Of a stretch of DNA of 64,000 nt, positions 10,080-21,152 are shown piece after piece (positions within the stretch are counted from its first letter, which is position 1; each line of letters begins with the position of its first letter). The stretch comes from Notolepis coatsorum (lineage: Eukaryota > Chordata > Actinopteri > Aulopiformes > Paralepididae): positions 78,881,996 to 78,945,995 of the forward strand of contig OZ020586.1 in assembly GCA_963971535.1 (NCBI GenBank), written 5' to 3'. The notes beneath the pieces were generated by a model. The model saw only the letters and a list, made by a program, of their open reading frames with translations. It did not search any database and was not told the DNA's origin. A program made the position numbers and the translations under genes.

Positions 10080-12209
10080 TGTGAGGTTTTGCCCGCTGCT
10101 CTCTACCTTTTCTCTGTCTTCTTTAAGCCTACTGTTAGGAATTCCCTATTCTCTGTCTTCTTTAAGCCTACTGTTAGGAATTCCCTACTCACTCTCTCTA
10201 GCCCCCACCCTCTTGTTCCTTACCCTTAGTGGCCACACCTGTTTGATATTCTATTATCTCTCGCACCTGTGGTGGCAGGCTAATTAGTCCCCCTGTGGGC
10301 TTTAAATACCAGGGCGCTTCCCCTCGTTTTGGCGTGGGGTCGTGTTGTAAACTTGCCGAGTCATATTCTCTAAACATCTAGACTCTTTCGGGAGATCCTC
10401 TGTCTGCCTATGCTGTTCCATTCTCCGGCGTCGAGATGTTTGCTCCAGCCTTCGCCAGCTGTCGCCGTTGCCTGTGGGGGAGACTGGTCTGCGCTCCCTG
10501 TACTTCCACGGGAGGCACCCCAGCGTTCCACTGCAGACCCCCGCGCAGCTGTTCGTCCTGACGCACATCCAGACCAGCGCAGACGCTCTCCAGTCCTCAG
10601 CGCGCAACGCGCATCTTCCAAGGACGCTCGAGCTTGGCACGCTCTCCAGACCAGCGCGCAACGCGCATCTTCCAAGAACCCTCGAGCTTGGCACGCTCTC
10701 CAGACCAGCGCGCAACGCGCATCTTCCAAGGACGCTCGAGCTTGGCTCGCTCTCCAGACCAGCGCGCAACGCGCATCTTCCAAGGACGCTCGAGCTTGGC
10801 ACGCTCTCCAGACCAGCGCGCAACGCGCATCTTCCAAGAACCCTCGAGCTTGGCACGCTCTCCAGACCAGCGCGCAACGCGCATCTTCTAGACCTTCGTG
10901 CTTGGCACACTCCTCCTCGCAGACGCACCCCGACGCGTCTCTCGGTTCCGGTGCGCACTCAAGCAGTGGCGCACCACTCTGTTCCCCGGCTCCGACAGTC
11001 GGCTACCCGGTGACGACACCTTCGCCACCGCCGCCTGTTCCAGCACCACTCTGTCCTCGGCTCGGACTGCCGGCTCCCCGGTGGCGATACCCTCGCCACC
11101 GCCATCGCCACCGCCGCCTGTTCCAGCACCACTCTGTCCTCGGCTCGGACAGCCGGCGCCCCGGTGGCGACGCTCCCGCCCCGCTGCCTGTTCCTGCACC
11201 ACTCTGTCCTCGGCTCGGACAGCCGGCACCCCGCAGCTGCTGTCCCTGTACCTTTACGCATACGCCTGGGTGAGTTTTGATTGTGATGTCACTCACTCAG
11301 CGTAATGCCCCTTGCCCTCGTCCCGCTGCTGTTCCCCAGCGTATTGCCTCTGTTTTTGGTTCTCACTTAGAATAGTATTTTTGGACTTTACATCTCCCCC
11401 TGTGTGTTTGTCACACGAAGATATTATTACTTTGTTCACTTTGTTATTTGGACTGTTCTGCACCTGCTCTGTTTTTTCCCTTTGTGCATTAACTATCTCC
11501 TCTGTCCTGCAGAGCGGCCCAGATGATTTCCACCAGTCCTCCCCAGTTCCTCCCTGTTCCCCAGCCCGCCTCCGCGGGCCTCAGTCCCCTCTGTCTCTAG
11601 TTCTCCCCTTCTAGTTCCACCTAGTTCCTGGTCCCAAGTTCTCCCCTTCTAGTTCTCCTAGTCCCTAGTCCTCTATCCCTAGTTCTCCTAGTCCCTAGTC
11701 CTCTATCCCTAGTTCTCCTAGTCCCTAGTCCTCTATCCCTAGTTCTCCTAGTCCCTAGTCCTCTATCCCTAGTTCTCCTAGTCCCTAGTCCTCTATCCCT
11801 AGTTCTCCTAGTCCCTAGTCCTCTATCCCTAGTTCTCCTAGTCCCTAGTCCTCTATCCCTAGTTCTCCTAGTCCCTAGTCCTCTATCCCTAGCTCTCCTA
11901 GTCCCTAGTCCTCTCTCCCTAGTTCTCCTTGTCCCTGGTTTACCTAGTCTCTAGTTCCTCTGTCCCAAGGCGTTCCCTTAACCTTCCCTTAGGCGTTCCC
12001 TTACCTTCCCATAGTGTTCCCTTTTCCTGCCCGCCTCTTAAAGGCACCTTTCCTTCCCCTCATATTATATTCCTGTATTTGTGATTCTCCCTTAAAGGGA
12101 CAGTGCCCTTTTCCCTGTTTTTCCCTGTTGTTCAATAAATATCTGTTTCTTGGCAAACCATCATACCTGTCTTGTGTTGTGCGATTGGGGTCGGTTACAA
12201 ACCATAACA
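10080..12209 (+). repeat. right LTR of the LARD-like element
   Basis: This copy is a constant 3,421 bases from the left LTR, with the same ends, TATA-like box, minisatellites and poly-A signal (12134-12139). It is followed by the target duplication CTTCA at 12210-12214. Confidence 0.92.
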
Positions 12210-12251
12210 CTTCATTAGTATGCAAAATAAAAAATTAACACAGATTTGAGT

Positions 12252-12412
12252 GTGAATGAAAACTTTATTTTAACGGATTAGATTGCAGAATGGGTACAAT
12301 ACAGTACGGCTCAATACACACAATTGTTAAGGGGATGCAGACCAGAGAAAGAAGTTTGTCTTGTTTACATCAGGGTCATATCGACATAGGGACATACAGG
12401 TATTTAGTACCG
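12252..12412 (-). repeat. CR1-like LINE 3' tail
   Basis: Antisense of the family 3' end: GAATGAAAACTTTATTTTAA, then CAGAATGGGTACAATACAGT and GGGGATGCAGACCAGAGAAA. Several other copies lie at 22.7, 46.3, 46.6, 56.9, 59.6 and 60.6 kb. Confidence 0.85.
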
Positions 12413-12707
12413 ATACAGAGAAGAGAAGGGGCGTGGCGCTTGACAGAATGATCGATGGGTGTTTGAGGAACTTTTGCCTAGTTGTAGCTGCTTTAAATAG
12501 GCCATAATCACCGCCGCTGAGCAATGCAGAGAAAGCAATTAATTATCCTGCCCTCCTCCATCTGCCTCAAAGAGTTAGAGAGTTCCCATGTTTGTGGTGC
12601 TGCAAAAGAGCAGAAATGTAGTAATCCAATCATTTTGTGTCATGTACTCATGTCACAATCGCAGTCTTAAAACCCTGTACCCGTTGCTCTTGAAGGGTTC
12701 ATCTATT
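12413..12707. other. no recognised feature
   Basis: AT-rich sequence without a credible reading frame, RNA gene or repeat that I can name. Confidence 0.5.
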
Positions 12708-12800
12708 AGATTAGATTAGATTCAAATGTATTATTATCATAGTAGCACAAGTACAGTACAATGAAAATAAGTTGGCATCTAACCAGAGTGCAAATGTCTA
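12708..12800 (-). repeat. LINE-like 3' tail fragment
   Basis: TTAGATTAGATTCAAATGTA with CAAGTACAGTACAATGAAAA resembles antisense 3' ends of L2-type LINEs common in fish. Only the tail is present. Confidence 0.45.
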
Positions 12801-12949
12801 GTCCCTTGAGGGCGAATAGAGTTACGAGGTTTAGACAGATGATGTTTAATGCTTTCCCATTAGGGGTGTAAAGGTACACATATCCGTACCAAACCATTTC
12901 AGTGTGTAATGTACCGAACAAATACAACGGTATGTTAACCACTAATGAT

Positions 12950-13020
12950 TGGGGCGGTCAGGTGGCGTAGCGGAGATTGTGCTCGTCACCAATGCAAGAG
13001 GCTGCGGTCTCGACTCCCGG
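12950..13020 (+). repeat. tRNA-SINE head
   Basis: GGGGCGGTCAGGTGGCGTAG followed by CTCGTCACCAATGCAAGAGG matches the tRNA-like head of the SINE copies at 43419, 44121 and 50381, including the A-box-like TGGCGTAGCGG. The body is missing and a minisatellite follows directly. Confidence 0.7.
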
Positions 13021-13240
13021 AGATGGCAGAGGTGGTTGAGGAGATGGCAGAGTCGGTTGAGGAGATGGCAGAGGTGGTTGAGGAGATGGCAGAGGTGGTT
13101 GAGGAGATGGCAGAGGTGGTTGAGGAGATGGCAGAGTCGGTTGAGGAGATGGCAGAGGTGGTTGATGGCAGAGGTGGTTGAGGAGATGGCAGAGGTGGTT
13201 GAGGAGCTGGCAGAGGTGGTTGAGGGGAGGGCTGGCTCTT
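13020..13240. repeat. 21-bp minisatellite
   Basis: About ten copies of TGAGGAGATGGCAGAGGTGG plus T, with variants AGTCGG and GGAGCTGG. Frames on both strands stay open through it. On the minus strand it continues in frame from the zinc-finger-like fragment as Pro/Ser-rich text, which could be real coding or chance. Confidence 0.9.
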
Positions 13241-13480
13241 ACATGATGATATATGGACCAAAGCCTTTATTTTTGTTACAAATGTTGCCTGGCAGTAGAG
13301 GCAGTGGTAATGATAGTCTGGGCTGCCTGGTCTGCAGTCCAATCCACATCTGGACAGGGGCTTGCATGATAATATATGGTACGAAGCATTTTTTTTTTCT
13401 TATAATTGTTGCCTGGCAGTAGGGGCAGTGGTAGTGATAGCCTTGTCTGCAGTCCAATCCACATTTGTGTATAGTGTATT
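13230..13480 (-). pseudogene. duplicated exon of an unrecognised zinc-finger-like gene
   Basis: On the minus strand two tandem copies (13345-13480 and about 13230-13342) encode CG-LDCR then YHYHC-YCQAT, a short Cys/His module. The upstream copy starts after TGTGTTACAG, a good splice acceptor, in the phase left by the exon at 13830-14001. In the downstream copy the module reads CGLDCRPGSPDYHYHCLYCQ and ends LVHISSC. In the upstream copy the run of A codons has disturbed the end of the module. I do not recognise a named gene; the pattern resembles a repeated fish-specific C2H2/C2HC module. Whether it is still expressed is unclear, hence the pseudogene label. Confidence 0.5.
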
Positions 13481-13604
13481 CTGTAACACAAACATGAAAA
13501 GTAATAAAAGCATAATGTGACCATTATTGTTATTATTATTATACATGACCACCGTATGCGTCGGCTCAGTTATGCTCATTGGACCAATATGGCCGATATT
13601 GGAT

Positions 13605-13705
13605 GTGTAACTAGGAGAGATATGAGGACTGTGTAACAAGGAGGGATATGAGGACTGTGTAACAAGGAGGGATATGAGGACTGTGTATGTGTAACTAGGC
13701 GGTAT
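13605..13705. repeat. short tandem repeat, about 28-bp unit
   Basis: Three to four copies of GGATATGAGGACTGTGTAAC with AAGGAG or TAGGAG joints. Confidence 0.8.
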
Positions 13706-13829
13706 ATTGTGCATCCCTTCCTGTAACATCATAACACAAGCTATAGGCAATGTTTCATATAGACATGTTACATTTTGCACAACAACCACATTTATATTGA
13801 ATGTATTTGGGAGAAATGTCTAACTTTAC

Positions 13830-14001
13830 CTTGATGGATAACTGCTGTTGAAAAATGGATTTCCAAATGGCTCTGCACTCTGCTGAGTCTGGTAGGCTTG
13901 AAAAGGGAAGGCACACAAAACGGGCAGTGATAGTTGCTGCAACAGGATCTGCATTCCACTACTGGTGGAAGTGACTGGCCTCTTCGTATCGTTATGTGGT
14001 T
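13830..14001 (-). CDS. exon of an unrecognised zinc-finger-like gene
   Basis: On the minus strand the segment lies between a strong acceptor (TTTTTTCCAG, exon from 14001) and a donor (CATCAAG/GTAAAG, exon end 13830). It reads openly for 57 codons and includes SNYHCPFC, then KPTRLSRVQSHLEIH, i.e. a Cys2-His2-like module. The following exon at 13480 is in matching phase, which gives HQ-EYTIHKCGLDCR across the junction. No start or later exons could be found in the window, so this is a fragment of a multi-exon gene or of a gene captured by a mobile element. Function unknown; zinc-dependent folding is inferred. Confidence 0.5.
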
Positions 14002-14089
14002 CTGGAAAAAAGAGAATATAATTACTTTCAAAATATGAATCAAAGGTTGTGCCTCTAATCATCACATCACTTGCCCACTTGGAGATGCA

Positions 14090-14444
14090 AATTGGCTTAC
14101 TACTACACCATGCACTTGCAAGTTTATATTTAGTAAAGATAGCAGTCCTACTACACCACTTGCACGTTTATATTTAGTAAAGATAGCAGAGAGAGAGAAA
14201 GAGAGAGAGAAAGAGAGAGAAAGAGAGAGAAAGAGAGAGAAAGAGAGAGCCAGTTAGCTAATTAAATTCGATTGCACAGCTGGTCTGTGGTTGCACAGCT
14301 GATCTGTGGTGGCCTTGATAAACAACGTGCGCTAATGTCCAAAATAGCTAAATAGGTACTTACATTTTTACATATTTAGTAAAGATAGCAGTCCTATACA
14401 CCACTTGCAGGTTTATATTTAGTAAAGATAGCAGTCCTATACAC
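14090..14444. repeat. about 42-bp repeats and GA-rich tract
   Basis: Copies of ACTTGCAGGTTTATATTTAG plus TAAAGATAGCAGTCCTA occur at about 14105, 14155, 14362, 14402 and, beyond the hAT element, 16608. A GAGAGAAA tract lies at 14187-14250. The hAT element is inserted into this repeat. Confidence 0.75.
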
Positions 14445-16599
14445 CAGCGGTTCTCAACAGGGGTTCCGCGGCACACAGGGGTGCCGCGGAGAGCTGCCAG
14501 GGGTGCCGCGAGATGCCTGGCAATGTTCTTTAAAAATATAGAATGACAACAGTCTTATTTTGAAAATCCTATAGCGGGTCTCATTTCTGCCCACGCGCAG
14601 CTCCAGCTATAATAACTAGGCTCCGACAGCTAGCAACGTTCAGGTCATTATGATACTCTTATTTTGAAAATCCGTGGTGTCGTGACTCATATCCGCTCCA
14701 ACACACAGCCAATAGGATGCATCTCCACACAGCAGTACTAGTAGCGTCTCAGCAGCAGTCAGTAGCGTCTGGAACAGTGAACACGCACATTGCAACAGAG
14801 CAATGATAGTGTTTTCGCGACCCAAAACAAATCCCTGCTGTTTTATTCCACAACGGGTCAAATGCATATAACATGATTTGCAATCCTTGCCATTCCTTTA
14901 TGACCATGTCGTGTTTAAGACCGGAATTAACGCCCCGTTAGCATAAGCTAACAAGCTAAAGCCCTGTTCAGAGCGACAGAGAACAGCAGAGAGGGGACCT
15001 GGAAGGAGGGGGGGGGGGCATTCTCCCTCTGTGTGTGTGCGTTTGAAAAGATATGATGAAGTCAGACGAGTATATTATATTGATAGTAAATGTACTGAGG
15101 GTGGACAGACAGATGATGTTGATATTTAAACATAAAAAATACAATACATAATAAATGTATTCATGATCATCATGCAACATAAAACAATTGCAGGAACGGT
15201 TTGGGAGAGGAAGGGGTTGCGTGTTCCAAAAAATTTACTTAAAATTTAGAGCTCAATATATCAAAACGTGGCACTTTATAGTGAACAGGAGGTCTATTTG
15301 TATTAAAAACAATAAATAGTTTTTAATTTAAATGTCTGGAAGAGCTAAACATTTTTTGTAATGTTTGTAATGTAATTCCTTACACGTAATGTGTCTGGCT
15401 GTGTGACGTCAACTTGTCAGCATGAAAATGACAGCCAAACATGGCACTGGAACTAAATAACACAAATACAATAGGCACATTTGTGACTGTTACAAATATA
15501 ACACGTTTTATACTTGTGCTACAAGATTTTGGCCTGTGCTACAAAACTATCAACCTCTGTAGCACCAGTGCTATGTGCAAAAAAAGTTAACGTACAGCCC
15601 TGCAACTATTTAACTAAACAAATAGTCTATCTAGTGCTTCATGTGTATACAATAATTGCCTAATCTAATAACATGAACTAAAAAAGAAATCGATCACACG
15701 TTTCGTAAAGTTATTATAGAAACTTCACCAACTTAACGTCCGCGGCAGGCGTCATTACTTTTACCAACAGATTTTCCAACGCATTTCCAGAGCAGTCCTA
15801 TGTCCGTTATCAAGGAAATGCAAAGTCGATATCGCAATCGTCGTTGTAATAATCACTAAATACATTCAGTGCTGGATCTAATCAAATGGATTTATCGAGA
15901 CACGTTATGGAAAGTTCAAGACCGGACCACACAGCTTACAAGTGAGTGTATCAGCCGCTGTGTTATGATTATTATGATACAAAATGTAAATGAATGAATG
16001 AATGAAAACTGTATTTAACAGATGAACAGTAAAAGGCACTCTGCAGGGATGTGATGTCATAATCAATCGTCACCTCACTAGAATAATATTTCCAACGTGA
16101 ACCGCAAAGCTGAATTTTCACACAAAATGGACAAGTTTTTAACTCGTCCAACGAAACAGGTTACAGTTACCAATACCAATTCAGTACCACTATCTTCCAG
16201 TACCAATTCGACCGCTGAGATTGCCCCAGTCAAACAGTGCAGCTGCAATGTTGTGTTCTCATGCTAAACCAGACTGGTATCATGTTGTGTGATCCTTTTC
16301 TGTATTTAAAAAAAATACATGATTTTCTGTTTGAGAAATGGTCACACTATTGCTATATTTATTTATACATTTAGACCTGAAACGCCTGCTAATAATGCAT
16401 TTATATAGCCTGCATATACACACAAATGTGTTTCCCGGTTTCAATGGGTTAAATAAACGTTATTTTGAAAGCAAGCACTTTTGTCATCATTGTAGCAAAA
16501 AAGACAGGACCGGAAAAGTCTTTATCGTATGTAGGGGTGCCCTGGAATATTTTATTGGACACAGGGGTGCCTTGGCAGCAGAAAGGTTGAGAACCCCTG
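14445..16599 (+). mobile_element. hAT DNA transposon, internally deleted
   Basis: The ends are terminal inverted repeats CAGCGGTTCTCAAC and GTTGAGAACCCCTG, the classic hAT (Charlie-like) terminus. An exact 8-bp target duplication CTATACAC flanks it (14437-14444 and 16600-16607). The phrase GGGGTGCC(G/T) recurs inside both ends. The only transposase trace is a short N-terminal frame at 16127-16267, so this copy cannot encode a transposase and must have been moved in trans. Confidence 0.93.
16127..16267 (+). pseudogene. hAT transposase N-terminal remnant
   Basis: A 46-codon frame begins MDKFLTRPTKQ, like the first residues of many vertebrate hAT transposases, then is Ser/Thr/Asn-rich and stops at 16265-16267. 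The BED finger, catalytic core and dimerisation domain are absent. It lies only about 330 bases from the right terminus, so nearly the whole gene has been deleted. Confidence 0.55.
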
Positions 16600-16644
16600 C
16601 TATACACCACTTGCAGGTTTATATTTAGTAAAGATAACTGTCTA

Positions 16645-16703
16645 TCCGTATGTCATGTTATGATGAATTGAAAATGGGGGACCCTGATGTAAACGAGACG
16701 AAA
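16645..16703 (+). repeat. CR1-like LINE 3' UTR scrap
   Basis: GAATTGAAAATGGGGGACCC then TGATGTAAACGAGACGAAAG matches the LINE 3' region at 22736-22776. The DIRS-like fossil starts directly after it. Confidence 0.8.
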
Positions 16704-18419
16704 GTTAAGCGCCAAATGGCGGCGGGTGCGTTTTGGGAGTATCATCACATATGACTACAGCAGTACCATATGTCGAGGTGGATGGAGAGAACGCTGAGGC
16801 GGGGACTTGTGTTTACACAACCCCACCCGTTTTCAGGTTTGGTACAGACCCTATTGTCAGGGTCACCAGCAGTGACAGCTCTGGCCAACAAGATCCAATC
16901 TCTGTGGGCGAAGCAAGCCATCGTCGTGGTCCCAAAGGAGGACGCGATGCGTGGCGTTTCCTCCCGATATTCTCTGGTGCCCAAGAAATCGGGAGGGGGG
17001 GTGTCAGACCCATGCTGGACCTGTCTCATGGAAGGTTCAGCATTTTGGACCGTCTCCCACCTGTTGAACGCTGTCAGGTGGGGGCCTGGTTCTCCTCCAT
17101 AGACCTGTAGGATGCGTATTCGCATCCCCGATCTTCCATCCTAGGGCTTACCTACGCTTCCTTTGCAGGGTTTAGCGTATGAGTACCAGAGGCTGCCGTT
17201 CGGCTATTCTCTGGCTCCCCGCATCTTCACCAAGTGCGTGGAGACTGCACTGGGGCCTCTGCGTCGTCAGGGGTTACGAAGTGTATTCTGCCCTGGACGA
17301 CGTTCTGGTCCTTGGCGGTCAAGGTAGATCGTCAGGTCTCATACCAGGCAGGTGGTGGAATTCCTCACCAGCCTGGGGTTTGCTGTAGACTGGAAGTAGA
17401 GTACTCCTCTTCCCATTCAACGGGTGGAGTACTTGGGCTTATTCTAAGCTCAAGGTCTATATGGGCATCCCTCTCAGAGCATGTTATCGACACGCTCGGG
17501 AGGTTCCGTCCTAGGACGGTTACGGCGCTGTCCGTGATGCGCCTGCTCGGTATGATGGCATCTGCTCATTCCGTGGTCCCTCTTGGCCTCCTCTTCACCT
17601 CATGAGGAGGATACAGAGGTGGTTTTCCAGTATGGAAATAGACCCGGTGAGAGGCAAGTGTAAGCGGCTAAGGTTCCCATGTCAGTACTGGGGGACCTCG
17701 CCCTCTGGGGAGGGCCTGGGGCCCTCACCAGGGGGGTCCCCATGGGCAGCAGGCTGTCACATGTCACGGTCTTCACCGACGCCCCCCTCACTGGGGGGGA
17801 CGCGTCGGGCCAACGCAGTAGGGGGCAGCTGGCATGACCATGCTGCCCGGTCTGCGCTACATTCAATGTGTTGGAATTGAAAGCAGTCCTTCTGGTCCTC
17901 AAACGGTGTTTTGATCAGGACGGACAACATGATGTCAGCGTCGTATATCGACAGACAGGGAGGAGTACGCTCCCCCCGTCTGCACCGGGCGGCGGTCGGC
18001 TGGCTATGGCCGTTCTCCATCTGCGCAGCCTGAGGGCTCTCCACATCCCCGGCAGGGTGAATGTGGGTGCAGGTGTGATGTCGCGGGCGGTCCTCACCCT
18101 GACGAGTGGGGATTACGTCCGGACATAGTCGGGCAGGTCTGGGACCGATTCTGTGGCCGCCCGGGATTCTGTACGTTTTTCCCCCATACATCTGATAGGT
18201 CAGTTGTTGGTGCGGATACGTCGGGAGCGCAGGACCTTGATCCTGATCGCGCTGGACCGGGGCACAGCTGTGTGGTTCCCGGTCCTGATCCAGCTCTTGA
18301 TAGCCCCGCCGTGGCCTGTTCCTTGGTCGTCGCGGGCCCTCTCTCAGGCGCACGGGTCTCTGTGGCAGTTCCCTGTGCTGGGCCAGCTGCTGATGGTTTG
18401 GCTGTTGAGAGGGTGAGTC

Positions 18420-19400
18420 TGGAGGGGATGGACCCTTCTGTGGTCAACACCATCCGGAACGCGCATGCTCCCTCCACTATCGCGGTTTACGTGGGTAGGT
18501 GGCGTATTTTCCAAGAGTGGTGTAGAGTGGGGGGCTTGGACCCGGTGTCCTGCCCCCTGGATGCTGTCCTTTCCTTCCTTCAGTCTATTTTGGATAGACT
18601 GTCGGCTTCGACGGTGAGGGTATATGCCGCGGCTATATCCTCTTGTCATGTGGGGTTTGAGGGCGTTACGTTGTTCAGCCCCCCTCTTGTGAAGCGTTTC
18701 CTGCTTGGCGCTCGGCACCTTAAGCCAGTGGAACGTTCTCTGTCTCCGAGTTGGGACCTCCAACTGGTCCTCGGCCGGTTGTCTGTTGCCCCGTTTGAGC
18801 CTCTTGAGCAGGCGTCTTTGGAACAGCTGTCTTTCAAGACTGCATTCCTGCTGGCCATCACCTCCGCTAAGCGTGTGGGTGAGCTTTGTGCTCTCTCGGT
18901 GCGGCCTGAGTGCTTGTCTATTCGTGTCAATAGCGGTGCGACTCTGAGGCCTAATCCAGTCTTCGTGCCAAAAAATATCCGGAGCTCTTTTCGCTCCAGG
19001 GATATTGTGGTTCAGGCGTTTCATCCGCCTCCTCGCACTGGTGAGTTAGAGGCGAGCCTTCACCTGTCGTGTCCAGTCCGGGCTTTGGGGGTTTACCTCA
19101 GCCGGACTCAGGACCTCAGGGCTACCGATCATCTCTTTGTTTGTTACGGTGGCTCTCGCGCTGGTAAGGCACTGTCCAAACAGCGCCTGTCACATTGGTT
19201 GTGCGAGGGCATTGCCCTTTGCTACACGTTGGCTGGGCTGGCCCCCCCCTGGGGGTGTCAGGGCGCACTCCATTCATGGGGTGGCGGCCTCTGCCGCCTT
19301 GTTAGGGGGGGCCTCGGTAGAGGACATCTGTGCTCCTGGTCCTCCCCGGGTCCCTTCGTTAGGTTTTACCTCATGGACATGACTGGGGGTTCTGTCTCCC
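18420..19400 (+). pseudogene. DIRS tyrosine recombinase region (fossil)
   Basis: An open stretch resembles DIRS-type phage-like integrases, which join a circular DNA copy into the genome by site-specific recombination rather than with a DDE integrase. The N-terminal SAM-like core-binding part (around HAPSTIAVYVGRWRIFQEW) and the region around AFLLAITSAKRVGELCAL are recognisable. Treated as a fossil. Confidence 0.7.
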
Positions 19401-19680
19401 AGGCAGTTCTGAGGTCTGGGACCTCCCCTGCGTCCCGCCCTTCGGTGGGTTAGCAGGGGTGTGTGGGTGTGTGCCACGGGGTGATGTGTCACACGTGGTT
19501 CCGCCTGTGCTGTGCTTTTTTAGGGGTCTCTAGTTCCCTCTTTTTCGCACTTTGGTGGAGTTGACTGCCGTTCCCTCTTCACTAGGAAGGGCGGGTGGAC
19601 GGGACTCCCCTCCCCCCTGGTGGTAGGGCTTGCGGGTCCTCAGGGGGTACATTTGTCGGGCCACGAGTCTGCTCTGCCCC

Positions 19681-20036
19681 ATATCTCAGTATGGCGAAGA
19701 GCGAGACGCGAGGCCAGTACGAATATATAACGAAAGGTTATGTCTATAACCTAGTTATATGAGTACTGGCTGAGTGTCTCGCTCTTAGCGCGCCCTGAGG
19801 TCCCTTGGTTGGGTTTTTTTCTATGATGGAAAACTTTTCCAGAGGAAGGGCGAGTGTGACCATGTCCAGTGTCTTATAGGGGACACTTGGGGCGGGGCCT
19901 GGTCAAGTGCTTGGGTGCATTGTTTTCGTTAATGAAGTACAGTAGGTACTGGAGATGAGGTATATCTCAGTATGGCGAAGAGCGAGACGCTCAGCCAGTA
20001 CTCATATAACTAGGTTATAGACATAACCTTTCGTTA
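19681..20036. repeat. DIRS terminal inverted and direct repeats
   Basis: Two 59-bp arms (19728-19786 and 19978-20036) are near-perfect inverted copies, from TAACGAAAGG through GAGTACTGGC to CGCTCTT. The left copy is itself a palindrome around 19740. The phrase ATATCTCAGTATGGCGAAGA also occurs as a direct repeat at 19681 and 19962. Confidence 0.88.
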
Positions 20037-20473
20037 AACCCAGATTCGGCTCAAACAAGGGACTAAACACGTTTCGCAATTATGCCACATCAATGTGGAA
20101 CGCCCTACCCAAAGCTGTAAAGGAATGTGAATCCCTACCCACATGCAAAACCGCTCTTAAAGAGCACCTACGGGAGGCTGCAATTCGAAACTGGCCACCG
20201 TAAATGTCCAAACCCCGCCACCCCCTCCTAATAGACAGTCTCCTCCCCACCGCATGTATATATTCTCTCCCCACCGTATGTATATTTCTCTCCCACCCAC
20301 CCACCCCCTCCAAATGTAGTCTCCTCCCCACCGTATGTATATATTCTCTCCCCACCGTATATATCTCTCCCACCCACCCGCCCCCTCCTAATGTACAGTC
20401 CCCTCCCCATCATATGTATATACTCTGTCAGGATCTATGGGTAACAGTACTGTATATTTGAATATCGTATATG
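20037..20473 (+). pseudogene. CR1-like LINE C-terminus and 3' UTR (left part)
   Basis: A 5'-truncated LINE copy starts in the last coding segment (RFGSNKGLNTFRNYATSMWN-type text, then EHLREAAIRNWP) and runs into a 3' UTR with CCACCGTATGTATATT-type repeats. It stops at 20473 because of the LTR-like insertion and resumes at 22649. It matches the copies at 57 kb and 63.6 kb. Confidence 0.88.
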
Positions 20474-21032
20474 TGTAGAAGGGTGGATTATCCCTACTTT
20501 ATGAGAGTAGATACGTACACTGTCACCAGGTAGTGGGAACACAGCAGATCTGGGTCCGGCTGAGTCCCCGACTGTAGTGTAGGAGTATTAGAGTTGGGAT
20601 TCAGCAGAGGGAGTGGATGGGGCCTAGGGTTTACTAACCTAGGGGTGATGCGCTGGTCCTTCTTGCCCTCCAGGGCGACTCGCAGTAATTCCCCACACAC
20701 CCACACTTCCCCTAATACTTCCCACACCCTCCCACACCCGGTGGCAGTAGTGATAGATGATATACTTTCTCCCCAAAGCAGTACCTTTCCTTGTTGACGA
20801 GCAGAGACCTGTCCCAATGATGCATAGGCCGTGGGTAAGAAGGGGTTAAACAATAATATACCTTACCCGAAAGGAAGGGGTTAAACAAGACAACACATTA
20901 ACAGACACGCACACAGTGATCCCATTTGTACGCCTCTCTTTTACATATTTTAGCATATTCAATAACAGGGCACGATGCATAGCACTTAGATCCTACACAT
21001 GGAGGGGTTAATATGCTTTACACTCGTCCTCA

Positions 21033-21152
<120 letters not shown>

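Larger units (their letters stand above)
6659..12209 (+). mobile_element. non-autonomous LTR retrotransposon (LARD-like)
   Basis: Two direct LTRs (6659-8788 and 10080-12209, each 2,130 bp) start TGTGAGGTTTTG and end CAAACCATAACA. The 5-bp target duplication CTTCA flanks the whole (6654-6658 and 12210-12214). A polypurine tract sits directly before the right LTR (about 10066-10078). The 1.29-kb interior shows no gag, protease, RT or integrase. The two LTRs look almost identical (one difference found by eye), so insertion was recent. It looks structurally whole as a non-coding unit. The 5-bp duplication fits Ty3/gypsy but does not prove it. Confidence 0.92.
16704..20036 (+). mobile_element. DIRS-like tyrosine-recombinase retrotransposon fossil
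   Basis: Parts in order: a reverse-transcriptase region (about 16740-17600, with PMLDLSHGRFSILDRLPP-type and DDVLVL motifs), an RNase H-like region (about 17750-18120), a tyrosine-recombinase region (about 18420-19400), and 3' inverted repeats (19681-20036). This order and the inverted rather than direct end repeats are characteristic of DIRS elements. The left end is missing, and the element is broken in several places. It is moderately old, since coding similarity is still easy to read. Confidence 0.82.

Noticed and set aside
12945-13422. Glu/Met/Val-rich or Trp-rich repeat protein on the plus strand
   Set aside because: Produced by the 21-bp minisatellite joined to a SINE head.
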